From Ciborinia camelliae (lineage: Eukaryota > Ascomycota > Leotiomycetes > Helotiales > Sclerotiniaceae), in assembly GCA_025890175.1 (NCBI GenBank), contig JANPYM010000003.1, positions 3,271,466 to 3,335,465 on the forward strand: a stretch of 64,000 nucleotides of DNA. The letters run 5' to 3'. Of the stretch, positions 23,310-34,738 are shown one piece after another (the stretch's first letter is position 1; the number at the start of each line of letters is the position of its first letter). A program made the position numbers and the translations under genes. A model generated the notes under the pieces. That model searched no databases. It saw only the letters and a list, made by a program, of their open reading frames with translations, and was not told where the DNA came from.

Positions 23310-26154
23310 ATGGAGAGTACATCATTTGAGGCAAAGGGGGAGAATTGGTGAGCGCGTTTCTTTCTTTTCTCTGAATATAGTTTTATGAAGGAGGAGAACA
23401 CTAACATGGAGAAGGGAAATATACAAAGACGCATTCGCGCCACAGCCCTCCGGAAAAATAAGAAAAGCCTGGGAGCGAGCACCAGTCACCTCACACGCCC
23501 CGCGCTTACACGGACAAAAAATATGGAAAAAGAGGGGTGGGTTACGAGCTGTGGGGGAGAATAAGGAGAATTACAATGATGCCTTTTTGGAACTGGAGAA
23601 AGAAGGCGCTGGCGCGAGGAAAAAGCCGAGGGTTATGGGAAATAAGGAGGATATTTCGAGAGCGAAGTGGCACGAGGGGAAAGACGAAAGAGACGCGTGG
23701 GATGAGAATCTTGTGATGGGAATGGGGAGTCCGAGGAAGAATATGCTGGGGAGCCCGGACAAATTGCAGGTGGTGCCCAGGAAGAGAACGAATGCGAACT
23801 TGGTTATCACGCCGAGGAAACCGTTGAGGCAGATGTTGCTTGGTGGGGAGGGAAAGAGTTTGAATATGGATATACCACTTTCGCCGGTAAAGGGAGAGGA
23901 GTTGAGTGGTAGTCCGGCGAGGATGAGAAAAGAGGCGAGGAGGAGTATTAGGAAGTCGGTGATGCCAGTGGACGATGCGCAGATGGTTGAGGGGAAGCAT
24001 CATGTGCGACACACTTCTCTGGTGTTCGATTTTGAGATGAATACGGAGGAGAAAGAAATGGAATCGAAGCAAGAACTAGAACAGTCGCCTAAGAAGACAC
24101 CAAAAAGACAAAGCCTTCGAAGATCAATGCGTGGAAGAGTTTCAGAGCCAGTTCAGATTTCCGAACAAGCTTCGGCGAAGATTAATGAGTTGCAAAACGC
24201 CCATACCGGAACTGATTCTGCACCTATGAACTTCAATGTCAAGGAAGACTTAGTAGGCGCAATGAAGCTAGACTCTAAGGAAGATGGGTCTTTTGAGCAC
24301 AAGATGTCTCTAGGCACAGAACTTACCCCAAGCGCCAAATCATCCCTAGAGCAGGATAAATTTTCTATCTCTCAAGTCGAACTTGTCGAACTTGTCGCCG
24401 CAGTAACGGAGAGCGCACAAAACCAATCCGAGGATGCCCCTACGCAAAATAACGCTAGAGGCGTCAAGCAGAGGAGAACAAGCTCACGTCGAAGCACACG
24501 CCAAAGTGATCGACTGCATCTTGAGTCAACGGCTGCAAAGCTCAATGTGGAGGGTGCAGAGGCAACAGTATCAAACGCTTCAACAGCGGATATTCGGGAT
24601 CCCGCGCTCGAGACGTTATCCCAAAATACTGGCGATTATTCAAATTCCACAATGACATCTACAACAAACCTTGTGCAAGAGGAGGTTTCTGATGCTACGA
24701 TTGAAGACCTTGGTGCACGTCAAGGAGAGTCGAGTGATGTCAAAATTTCAACTCCCGTCGAAAAAGTAAATCACATTGTTGATGAACTTATTGAGAAACC
24801 AGTCTCAACCAACGTCAGTTCAGTTAGTGTCGAGCCCCAAGTTTCGATGCTGCATTCACCCACGGAGAATTCTTCGGCTAAAATTCCAGCCAATGTTCAA
24901 CCGCAGCAGGCTTTAAGTGATTTTGAAGACATGCAAGTGGTTAATGAAAGCCCCACAGCTCGCGTGGCTCCATTCGAAGAATCCGGTGACGAAGATATGG
25001 ATGATTCTACGTCCGAACTCCCAGAAATCTTACTTGAACCTACTATCAATGTTGCCAACCTCGGGCTATCGGGTTTTAATGAGTCATTTGATATTAATAC
25101 AAATGACACCCAGAATGTTGTGGATTCAGACCCTATCGAAGATCCTGAATCTTTTGATCTGATGCCAATTACTGGCGCTAACAGATTGCCTACCGATCTC
25201 GAATCTGATGTTACGTCGGATGGATCATCAACAAGACTTGCCACTAACTCCGAAGTCGACGATATCTTTTCGTCCAGTGCGACCTCCTCATTTGAGAACG
25301 ATGATACGGATATGCTTCGCCAGTTTCTTGACCGAGTCAAAGCAGACAAGGCTGCAAAAGCTGCAGCTCCTGCACCCAAAAAGAGAAAGTCTCTACCTCA
25401 TTCACCTCTTCGAATTCCACTTGGGGACATCATGAATGCCGAGGCATCATCACCAGTACAAGCGCCAAAGGATGAGTTTGACGTAAGCGTCCCAGCTATA
25501 CTATCGCCAACGCGAAAGAGTCGATCAGAAACTCAGCCACCTATCGATGAAGAAGAAGTGGAACCTAAGTCTATCAGACGCAGTGGGAGAACCCGCCCAC
25601 CTGCTCCTAAGATTCCACTTCCAGCACCTAGCTCTATTCCAGTTCGAAGACTTGGTGGACAGGATGGCGATGCGACTGTTACCCTCAAGCAAAGTTTCGA
25701 AAAGGAACTGGCTGCTTTAACTCGTGTCAACACGAGAAAGAATAAAGCCGGGGCAGTTTTTCCCGAGGTGCTTTTGGCGAAAAGGGCCAACGAGAAAGAG
25801 AACCCAGCAAAGAGGCAAAAAGAATTAAAGGAGATGTTTGACGAAAAGGTTCGGAGGGAGAAGAGGGGTAAAGACAAAACCAAAAAGACGGTAGTATGGG
25901 CGGAGGAAATCGCTCAGTATCAAATATTGGAGAAGAAAGAGAAGAAGACGATGGACAGTCGGAGGGTTAATCGCGATGGCGAGAGAATAGTAGATGAAAG
26001 CAAGAATGAGGAAAGGGGGAAAATAGCAGAAGCAAAGGAGAAAAAGGGAAGGGTTAAGATCCCTACTGCTTCTAGCTCAAGGACGAGTAAAATCGCCGTG
26101 GGGATTCCTACGGCTCATGGAACGCCGGCTAAGAAGAAAAGGCTGGTGAAATGA
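23310..26154 (+). CDS. Low-complexity, KEN-box-containing protein of unknown function
   Basis: The large frame is open well upstream of 23551, but that position is GTG, not ATG. The best model joins a short first exon at 23310-23347 (MESTSFEAKGEN) through a 67-nt intron (donor GTGAGC, branch CACTAAC, acceptor GAAG) to 23415-26154, giving 925 residues; the first exon is less certain than the rest. The protein is mostly disordered and Ser/Glu-rich. Two KEN motifs stand out, GENKEN near the N-terminus and NEKENPAK near the C-terminus, plus several SP sites (SPRK, SPDK, SPVK). KEN boxes are known recognition signals for APC/C-Cdh1. The most conserved-looking part is the last 250 residues, including KKTVVWAEEIAQYQ and basic KKKR clusters that could serve nuclear import. 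A cell-cycle-regulated nuclear protein is a reasonable guess; I do not recognise the family. Confidence 0.7.
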
Positions 26155-27531
26155 AATGATAGTGTGGATGGATGGGGATTGGATTGGATTGGATTGATGC
26201 ATGATTGAATGAATGGATGGACTGGTGTGTGTGTGTGTGCTTTTGTATATTGACCATGAAGGGATAGATGGATGGATGTTTGGGTAGGGTGAATGGATAA
26301 GTGGGTGGGGAGTTTGGCGCAGCTTGAGAATTAATTGCAAGTCATTGGTTACTTGGTTATTGCTATTGTTATTGCTGTTGTGTTGTGTTGTTAAGTGGAG
26401 CGCCATGTGTATGTGTGTGTGTGTTTTTCTCCTTCTTCTTCCTTCTGTTATACTATACCTAGGGGTGTACTGTACTGTACTTTACTGCTGTGTATGTATG
26501 TATGTAGTGTGGATAGATGTTTATCTTTTTTTTTAAATTAACTTTACTCGAATTGGTTTGGTTTGAAGATGAGTTGAGATGTGAAGATGTTGAGAAGATG
26601 TTGAGATGCTTATGTTATGGAAGGCGGGGATGTGATGGATAGGGTGTTTGTTACTGGGAGAAAGTTCATTGCAGGTAGATAGATAGATAGGTAGGTAGGT
26701 TGGGACCAAAAATCAAAAATTAAATTTTCTCTCTGCCTGCCTGCCTGTTGGCAGTTGCCAGTTAGTTGGTTGGTTGCTCGACCGACCTCGATGGCCTGAG
26801 AACTGAGAACGACTCGGGGAATTTGAATCATCTTGTTGATTTTAAATTTATTCTAGAGGATAGGGAGGGGATGGTTTAGATAGGGGGGATATGTAGTAAG
26901 GGATATGTAGGGGATAGACTCTAGAGTTCAAGTTGAGTAGAGTAAAATAACTTTTAGGCTTGGAATTTGGGATTTGAAATTGCGATTTGAATTTGGGAAG
27001 GTAGAATTATATATCTAAGTAGGGAAGTAGGGAAGCAAGCATTATTACTGCCTACGTAGTGCTCTTTTTATGTATGGGCTGTGTTGGATGTGGATGAGGA
27101 TTTGGATATGGATATGTTGTGCTGAACTTGTTATGCTATGTACTAGGTAGGTATGGTAATAGCAATGATAGAATTTCTTTTCTTTATGTTTTCTCGTTGC
27201 AAGTTGGAGGTTCTGAGATGGTTGGTTGGTTGGGAAAAGTTTATGGAGTTGGGGTGGATGGATGGATTGGTACATCCCCGGTGACCTAAAATATATAATA
27301 CCGGTAGGTGCTCACCGGGAGTGAACTGGGAGCAATATTTTGATGATTCCCGGTGAGCTGGTAATTCGTTTTGCTAGCTCACCGCCCTGGGAATTACCCG
27401 TTGTGGCACAAGTTGATTGAATGACTAAGCAAGGCTGTCACACCAGGATCTCAAGCTTCCATGACTTACAAAATTAACACCATCTCTGGAAGTTTTAACA
27501 CAATCAAGCTCCAGAACCCACATAATCTACA
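26155..27531. other. Intergenic, microsatellite-rich
   Basis: 3' region of the KEN-box gene and promoter of the NTR1 gene. Contains GGATTGGATTGG, GTGTGTGT (about 26225-26240), GTATGTAT and GATAGATAGATAGGTAGGTAGG runs. A small cluster of GCTCACC/GGTGAGC words at 27309-27398 is described separately. No gene is seen. Confidence 0.6.
27352..27398 (+). promoter_or_regulatory. Crossed inverted-repeat pair upstream of NTR1
   Basis: GGTGAGCT (27352-27359) is complementary to AGCTCACC (27376-27383), and the adjacent GGTAATTC (27360-27367) is complementary to GAATTACC (27391-27398). The two pairings cross, which in RNA is the topology of a pseudoknot and in DNA a pair of protein-site-like inverted repeats. 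A third GCTCACC lies at about 27310-27317. The element is 134-180 bp upstream of the NTR1 ATG. Function is unknown. Confidence 0.35.
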
Positions 27532-30327
27532 ATGTCTATGAACGAATTTCCTCGCGACTCATCGGACGAATCATCGGGGGATGAAAATGATTTCGTACAG
27601 CCGTCCACAGATCCCAGAGAAGAATTCGCAGATTATAATCCGAGGAAACGGAGGCGCACTGGGAGGAATGCGAAGGAAAGTGCGGCGTTGGGGGTTTTTG
27701 GGAGTGAGAGTGAGGATGATGATGGACCGGGAAAGAGGTGGAAGAAGAAGAGTTTGAGGGGGAAGGGGATGAGTTTTGTATCTGGGGGGGAAAGGGTTGG
27801 GGGTGCGGAGGAGGAGGATGAAGATGAAGAAGATGATGATAATGACGATGAGGAAGTCGAAACTGGGCTTAATAATGAGGAAGAGGATGCGGAAATGGAG
27901 GATTATGAGGAAGAATCAAATGCGCCCCGAGGATTAGGATTTGGTGCCGCTGGAAAGGGCTTGGGCTTTCAAAGTCCGGCTCCGACGAAGTCGAAAAATA
28001 TTGGATTGGGATCTAATGCGAGTACACCTTTGGGACGAGGCTTTGTGCCATCTTCAGCTTATAATCCAATATTACTCAATGATGACGATGCTCAAGACTC
28101 GACGCCGAGAATTGCAAGACCAAGCGCGTTTTCTACACCTTCAAATGGACGCGGTGGAAACAAAGCGGGTGGTGGCGCAACTCCGGTCAATGGGATGTCA
28201 TTTGCGGCAAGGATGATGGCGAAGATGGGTTATAAAGAGGGACAAGGTCTAGGAAAAGAAGGTCAGGGTCGAAGCGGGGTTATTGAAGTCACTCTGCGAC
28301 CACAGGGTGTAGGTCTGGGATCGGTGGCTGAGAAGTCGAAACAAGAAAAAGAAGAAGAGAAACGGCAAGCGAAATTGAGGGGGGAGAAAATCGAGGATTC
28401 TGACGAGGAAAGGAGGAAGCGAAGGAGGAAGCCGCCAAAGACGAGTGGTACGGATAGTGGCATGAGTGGAGTGAGCACCCCACGAAGAGCACCAAAACCA
28501 AAATATCGAACAGTGGAGGAGGTACAACGAGCTGCGCCTGGTTTGGAGATTCCGGAAGCATTTGCTCCAATTCTGGATATGACTGGGCCTGGTCAAAAAT
28601 TGTTAACTTCTACCTCCGGACTTTTGACACCTACTACTGGGCCGCCAAAAACAGAGAGCGTGGAACAAATCGAGAATAGAAAATTAGCCCGAAGAGCTCA
28701 AAATGACCTTTCGGCCTTCGTGGAGGAATGGAAGAATCTCGAGGAAAGGAAAGCATATACCGAAATGGAACTTATACAGCAACAACAGGAATTGGATGAG
28801 GAACAACGGCAATATGAGCAAATGAAAGTCTTTGCGGAAAGTATACAGGGGATCGCCAAGGCTGTACAGGATGGCCAATGGGATCCAGTAATTGAAGCAT
28901 TGAAAGCTGTGGATGGGCTTGACATATCTGGAGCTAATGAAGAGCTATCAAATATTGCTGTCGCAGCTGTCCACCCTTTTCTTCGCCAAGCTACGGAAGG
29001 TTGGCAACCTCTAGAAGATCCTAAGCTAAATGGGATGGTTCCGAATCTCTACAAAATTCGACACATTCTTGGGGCTGTGACGAACGAGAAGGCTATTGTT
29101 AGTCAGGATTCATTCATGAATGCCTCGCATAAGAGTAGAGTCAAATCTACTACACCTTATGAAAGTATGATCTATAAGATTGTTTTTCCTAAGATCGTAT
29201 CGTCTATCAACAAAAGTTGGGATGTATACAATCCCGCCCCTGTGCTTGCCTTTCTAGATGCTTGGCAAGGGTTATTACCAAAATTTGTGAGATCGCAAAT
29301 TCTGGATCAAGCAATAGTAGGCAAACTCAACGATGCTGTCTCATCCTGGAATCCAAAGAAGAGACGAAATCACGAACTGCCTCATCTTTGGTTGTTTCCT
29401 TGGCTTCAACATCTATCCCCCTACCATGCCGATCCAAAAAGTTCAACAGGTCTCGTTAGCGACGTCAAGCGGAAGTTTCGACATCTTATTGATTCTTGGG
29501 AATATCATAGAGGTGTTATACCAGGTCTTGAGCAATGGCGTGAAGTGCTCTGTCCAAGCTTAAATAATGATACCTGGACCCCTCTAATCATGAACCACGT
29601 CCTCCCCAGCATGGCCAAATTCCTCAAAAACGAAAAGCATTTCCTCGTCGACCCCAACGATCAAGCACCCTACATGTCAAGTCTCCAAGGCATCTTTGCT
29701 TGGAAAGATATCCTCAAACCTCGCGTTGTCGGCCAAGTTATCGTTGAAACAGTCTTTCCTATGTGGCATAATGTTCTACATCAATGGCTTACTGTCGTGG
29801 GACCTAACCAGGAAATAGGTCAATGGTTTGAATGGTGGCGCGACGATGTTTTCCCAGCTGAGATTAAAGATCTTAAAGAAATACAACAAGAATTCGAAAA
29901 AGGTCATGAGATGATTAACCGCGCACTGGATCTCGGCTCAAAGGCTGCAACTCATCTCCCTGCTCCCAAAACTTCAACCACATCATCATCTCATCCCTCA
30001 CCTGCACCTGCACCTGCTTCCCCAATGCCTAAACCTGCAGTGGTGGAAGAAGTATCTTTTAGATCTAGGGTGGAGGATTGGTGTATCGAAAACGACTTGC
30101 AATTTTTGCCCGAGAAGAAGGTGTTGCATAGTGCAGGGCCTCTATATCGGATTACGGCGGCTGGCAACGGAAAGGGCGGGGTGCTCGTGTACTTTAGGGG
30201 GGAGAGATTGGTTGCGTTGCAGAGTAGCAAGGGGGGTGGGAGGGAGAAGGTCGAGGTGGGGATTGAGTGGGATAGAGAGGAGGCTAAGGATGTACTTCTG
30301 GGCATGGCTTGGAGTGGTGTTAAATAG
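27532..30327 (+). CDS. Spliceosome-disassembly factor Ntr1/TFIP11 homologue (G-patch, GCFC)
   Basis: An intronless 931-codon frame with ATG at 27532. The first 200 residues are acidic with basic patches, as in the TFIP11 N-terminal domain. The G-patch is at about residues 222-265 (MAKMGYKEGQGLGKEGQGR). A coiled-coil-prone Glu/Gln-rich stretch follows near 385-440. A long helical GCFC-type region then carries the family blocks YKIVFPKIVSSINKSWD and FPWLQHL. The C-terminal FRSRVEDWCIENDLQFLPEKK block and YFRGERLVALQ also match the Ntr1/TFIP11 pattern. In yeast and animals this protein uses its G-patch to stimulate the helicase Prp43 (DHX15), releasing the intron lariat and recycling the spliceosome. 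A nuclear location is expected. Low-complexity Pro/Ser/Ala repeats at about 815-840 are an interdomain linker. Confidence 0.92.
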   Translation: MSMNEFPRDSSDESSGDENDFVQPSTDPREEFADYNPRKRRRTGRNAKESAALGVFGSESEDDDGPGKRWKKKSLRGKGMSFVSGGERVGGAEEEDEDEEDDDNDDEEVETGLNNEEEDAEMEDYEEESNAPRGLGFGAAGKGLGFQSPAPTKSKNIGLGSNASTPLGRGFVPSSAYNPILLNDDDAQDSTPRIARPSAFSTPSNGRGGNKAGGGATPVNGMSFAARMMAKMGYKEGQGLGKEGQGRSGVIEVTLRPQGVGLGSVAEKSKQEKEEEKRQAKLRGEKIEDSDEERRKRRRKPPKTSGTDSGMSGVSTPRRAPKPKYRTVEEVQRAAPGLEIPEAFAPILDMTGPGQKLLTSTSGLLTPTTGPPKTESVEQIENRKLARRAQNDLSAFVEEWKNLEERKAYTEMELIQQQQELDEEQRQYEQMKVFAESIQGIAKAVQDGQWDPVIEALKAVDGLDISGANEELSNIAVAAVHPFLRQATEGWQPLEDPKLNGMVPNLYKIRHILGAVTNEKAIVSQDSFMNASHKSRVKSTTPYESMIYKIVFPKIVSSINKSWDVYNPAPVLAFLDAWQGLLPKFVRSQILDQAIVGKLNDAVSSWNPKKRRNHELPHLWLFPWLQHLSPYHADPKSSTGLVSDVKRKFRHLIDSWEYHRGVIPGLEQWREVLCPSLNNDTWTPLIMNHVLPSMAKFLKNEKHFLVDPNDQAPYMSSLQGIFAWKDILKPRVVGQVIVETVFPMWHNVLHQWLTVVGPNQEIGQWFEWWRDDVFPAEIKDLKEIQQEFEKGHEMINRALDLGSKAATHLPAPKTSTTSSSHPSPAPAPASPMPKPAVVEEVSFRSRVEDWCIENDLQFLPEKKVLHSAGPLYRITAAGNGKGGVLVYFRGERLVALQSSKGGGREKVEVGIEWDREEAKDVLLGMAWSGVK

Positions 30328-31860
30328 GGGATGCTGGGCTCAATTCATATCGAGATCCTACCCAATATATCGACACATCAACCCTCTCAAGTAACGTTGA
30401 ATAGACGTGGGAAATGTGGTAAATTGGAAGTGTATGTATGATAATTTTAGATATTTGAGATGGATTCGGGGATGAAATACGAGTATAAATGCTTAATATG
30501 GAGTTTGGCATGCAGGCAGACAGGCGTATACAGCATTCTGAGCCTTCCAAGATGGAGAAATCTACGAGCTTAAATATCATTTTATATGCAGGCAGATTGT
30601 TTTTCTGCTTTTATTTCCATGCCATGAATTGCCTTCTTTCTTTTTCTTTTGGTCCGCGGAGACGATGCGTTATTTTTGTGTATTCCTTGCTTGTATGGAA
30701 GAGCTGAATTGAATTGATGACTTGACCTTGGAAGACTCGAGATGATCTTCTCTGGTTCTGTTTTTGGGACGTGTACTTTTCATATGTTGTTGATTCTTTA
30801 TCGTTTTCTGTCATTTATACCACGTATGGTCGTACCTGGTTTCTTGTTTGATGTCATGATGGGATGATAGATAATAGTATGGGATGGATTACCTAGATGC
30901 AATTTCGACATTCTTGGCATGGAGTGCGAAATAGTGCGTTTTCTCATTCAATCCGGTCATGACATGGCATTATAAATTTAATTATTTGAAAAATCTAGCA
31001 GTGAGAGATCAATTTTGAGGGAATTCGCGGAGACTGGATAGTTTAGTGATGAGGTTCGCGTTTCTTTTGGAGGGGCTGATAGGGAGATGGGAGACGAGAG
31101 ATAGATGTTTTTCTTGGTATCTTGGTAGGTATGGATAGAGTGAAAGTAGAGATAGAATTAAGCTTGTTTGTTTATTCGTCTACTTGTATACTGGGGGTTT
31201 GGAGGCGAAGCTCTTCACATTCACCTGTAGTGAGGGCTCGGTAGCCAATTACTCATACAGCCATGATACGGCGAATAGTGAATTCAAGATTTAGGCAATT
31301 GGGGAATTGACTCACCTAATAAGCATTTTTTGTGATTTTCTCTCACCGACTCAGCCTCGTTTAACTACTTAAAGCCATCAAACTCCCAGTTACTCACTCG
31401 CTTTCCATATATCAGATTCATTTTGGTTAATATTATGCTTTATTAGTTAGTGTTTCTTCGATCTATCAACGCATTATAGAGGATCTAAAAGAAATCTGCG
31501 AACGGCAAGAATACAACGTACTTACATACGGTTTTGAGAAATTTGGGGGCGTGATTCAAGGTATCAAGAACGAAGTTGTTTGCATTCGAGGTCCGCTGAT
31601 TCGCGTTGGGAACACCTCAAAGTCACATACATACATCAAGCAATATCAACAAGACTTATCTCACAGCCAAATCAAGAAACCAACATACCATCACCCTCGC
31701 CACCATCAAATTCCAAAAGAACGCTCATTATACCAAAAATCCAAACAAATTCTCAAGTACATTCCCCACGTCTCCCCTCTCCGCTCTCCTCTTTCATCAA
31801 AACGGGTCCCAACTCCCACAAACTAACACCGCCCTACCTAGTCTAGTCCCTCGATCCAAA
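30328..31860. other. Intergenic, nothing recognised
   Basis: 3' flank of NTR1 and upstream region of the small Cys-rich gene. Frames at 30489-30707 and 31551-31846 have no domain or reliable start. A pyrimidine-rich leader-like segment (31680-31860) precedes the ATG at 31861. Confidence 0.55.
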
Positions 31861-32268
31861 ATGTGCCGCAGCATAACCTACCGCTACCGCATCTGCACGC
31901 ACAGCTGGCGTCCTCACATCATTCTCTGCAGTGAAGCGACAGCGGATTCGTCGGGATTATGTCCGGCGTATAAGATTAAATATGAGAGGAGGGTTATTAA
32001 GAGTGGGAATGGGTATTGTGCGGGGTGTGGGGAGAGGATTTTGGAGAGGGAGAGAAGGGTGAAGGAGAGGGAGGAGAGAGAGGAGAGGGAGTGGGCTTTG
32101 AGGAGGGAGAGGTGGGAGAGGGAAGGGTATGGGGAGGGGAAGAATGAAATGGGGAGCGGGAGTGAGATGGGGAAGAATGCGAAGACGAAGATGGGTGGAA
32201 AGGAGGGAAAAGAGACGAGGCATGGATGGGCTAGGAATAAAGGTGATTCTAAGATATATGTTTTCTAG
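31861..32268 (+). CDS. Small Cys-rich putative zinc-binding protein with charged tail
   Basis: I start this frame at the ATG at 31861 (MCRSITYRYRICTHSW), not at the earlier in-frame codon, because the upstream part is leader-like low-complexity DNA. That gives 135 residues. The first 62 hold Cys at 2, 12, 22, 33, 51 and 54 with a His at 14, including a GYCAGCGERI CxxC pair, consistent with a metal-binding module. Many short fungal proteins begin with an MC...CxH pattern like this, but none has a role I can name. The rest is an Arg/Glu-rich, coiled-coil-like helix followed by a Gly/Lys-rich tail. Confidence 0.5.
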   Translation: MCRSITYRYRICTHSWRPHIILCSEATADSSGLCPAYKIKYERRVIKSGNGYCAGCGERILERERRVKEREEREEREWALRRERWEREGYGEGKNEMGSGSEMGKNAKTKMGGKEGKETRHGWARNKGDSKIYVF

Positions 32269-34738
32269 GCACTGGAGTAAAGGGATATGAGTAGGTAAAT
32301 TGAGGGTAGAGATCGAGGATATCTTGAGGAGATGTTTTGGGAATAAGAAGTGAGGTGCTACTGGATAGTCATCAAAGCACCTTCATTTCCTTGTGGAAGG
32401 TCTATCCATAAACTCACGTACTCATGTTTCCGAAGAATGAATCAGTCAGGGATTTGTGATAGAAGATTTTGTTCTGAAAAGAAGTCTGTAATCGGAGTTG
32501 CAGAGGGAGAGATGTGCAGTTGGTGTACTAGAAGTTGTAATTTCTTTTAGCTATGAGCGCGGAGATGGACGATAATAAATTTCCTAAAGTCTAATGCAGC
32601 TTATATGGGCTTTTGATGATCATTAGAATTTAGCACGGCTACTAAATAGCTATTACCTGCCTACTTATTTATCATTCATAAAGTGATATAACCCATTGCA
32701 AGCGCAAAGTATATCCTATCTAACCACCTTAATTTGCCTTGTGAATTTTATTTTCTCCAGATAAATGAAATGGTTACCACGAAATAAAGCTTACCATTCC
32801 CTCCATCGAGCTCAGAATATATATGTGCGTAAAACTAACTGATATGAGTCATAACAACGCTTCATTGATGACTTAAAGCTGGAGTTTCAAGATGACTTAT
32901 TATAGTAAATTCGCTTGCAAAAGAAATAGACAAGATTCCCCCCAGCATTGCTCCTTTCCGAATTCCAACCCCACAGCATGAAAATTAAGACTAGGTATTT
33001 ATTATACAACCAGCAAATTTCAACCAACGCAACATTTTGACAACAACCTACCCACCCATCATATCCAGCCAAGAACATCAAGCTCTTCACATGTAAGAGG
33101 AGGTACCCAAACTGCGCATTTTTGCTATAGATTATACAAAGATATACATATAAGGCAATGTCAAAAACTGTTTATTAAAAGCAGTAGAAGGAAGGTGTAA
33201 GTTTAAAATCAGATAGAGTAGCCTTGATACAAGCATTGCCTTATCCTTAGACACCTCTTCTACAGCCAGGAAGTAACTTGTTGTATTTTAAATTAAATAT
33301 ATAATACCTATCTCTTAATTAATTATATAATTTATTTATTTAATTAAATATATTAATTAATTAATTAAATAATTAATTAATTATATATTTATTTAATTAT
33401 ATAGGGTATAATTAAATATACGGTATGGTAGTACGAACTATGCGAACACATACCTAATACGATCATTCGAATCATACAGGGTTCTTTTAGAATTCGAAAC
33501 GCCGTATTAAAAAAGATCGATTTTTTGTTCGAATTTTAGTTGGAAAAAGCAATATAGTGGGGCATTTCATTTCGATTCTGATTTTTGATTCTGTACCGCA
33601 ATAATACTATTTCATATATTGTATATAAATATATAATATAACTACTATTATCTCTTGATATTTTAATCTATTTATAGTGAAAAGTGCATATTGACCAACC
33701 AGACACCCTGCATCGACGGCATATACCCCCTGTATATGCCTAGAATTCGAACTTGCTACATAACTTCTAGCTAATTCGCATGCAGACGGGTGATGCAATA
33801 GAAACGCCTATGTCAAGATTTACTTATGATAACTCTTATTCTCATATGGATATTCGAGTTAGCATCGCGACCCTTTTATCGTCTGTTCTCTTTTTTTTGA
33901 CTGGAGTAGGTGTAAATTCTAATTCTCGCTTAGCACCCCTTGTGTAATTAGAACTTGCTCATCTTATCTTACATCATCTAACAAATAAGGAGTACCAGTA
34001 CCAGTACCTACTCTACCTACTCTACCTACTCTACCCACCTATCTACCTACCTACTCTACCTCCCCTCCATACCACTTAAAAACAACATCCATTCCTTCAT
34101 CCATTCCTTCACCCATTCTCTAGTAAATTCCCGATTCTCGGACTTTAGTATCCCTCAAATCATCCGTTCTTTCTTTTCCCTTCATACAAAAAAATTAAAA
34201 GATTACATACATACCTAATTAACCCATAGTTCACCTAACCTTTCTCGCTTAATTATTACTTTCTTTTTCTTTGTTTTCTTTGTTCCAATTCTATCTACAG
34301 ACTACATTTCTATCCTACATCCCCTCCTTTCAGACCTGATCCTTTGTTCTTTCCAAGGTTCTTTCCAAGGTTCTTTCAAACCTCAACCTCACTTAGTTTA
34401 TTCATCCGTGATTGGTAGATAATATTGAGCAGAATTCCGGTGTTAAAACTTAAATAAGAAATGATATAGTATTATCAGATTTCTAGATTCTTTTTGGCCC
34501 AAGAGTAACCAAAAGATTCAAATGATAAGAATTTTAATAATAACAAAGCTCTGTATTGCTAAATGTTTCTGTAATAATTCATATTGCAATATGGTATCTC
34601 GATGGGGTAAACTAATCTAATAACTATAAATGGCAATCATCCCAGGCGCCTAAATATGCTTCCCTTCCTTAGCAATCCGATGCAAAATTTGCAATTAGCC
34701 AACGCCATGTGGGCCCCGTCATATTTTATACCATTTCG
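32269..34738. other. Intergenic with a short AT-rich core
   Basis: No gene is recognised. An AATTAATTAATT-type AT-only patch occupies about 33292-33415, and its flank (33420-33610) is also AT-biased, as if an old mobile-element fragment had been RIP-mutated. From about 33990 to 34060 the plus strand is a TACCTACTC/CTACC repeat. Further TTTC-rich DNA runs to 34400. Confidence 0.5.
33292..33415. repeat. AATT-rich low-complexity patch
   Basis: Nearly pure A/T with repeated TTAATTAATT words. It resembles a small piece of the large AT islands further along, but no terminal repeats or target duplications are visible. Confidence 0.6.

Noticed and set aside
23551..23553. Start of the KEN-box protein at 23551
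   Set aside because: The codon is GTG and the frame is open further upstream without an ATG, so an upstream exon is needed.
33292..33415. CRISPR-like or structured repeat in the AATT patch
   Set aside because: It is plain AT low complexity with no spaced direct repeats, and CRISPR arrays are not expected in a nuclear fungal genome.
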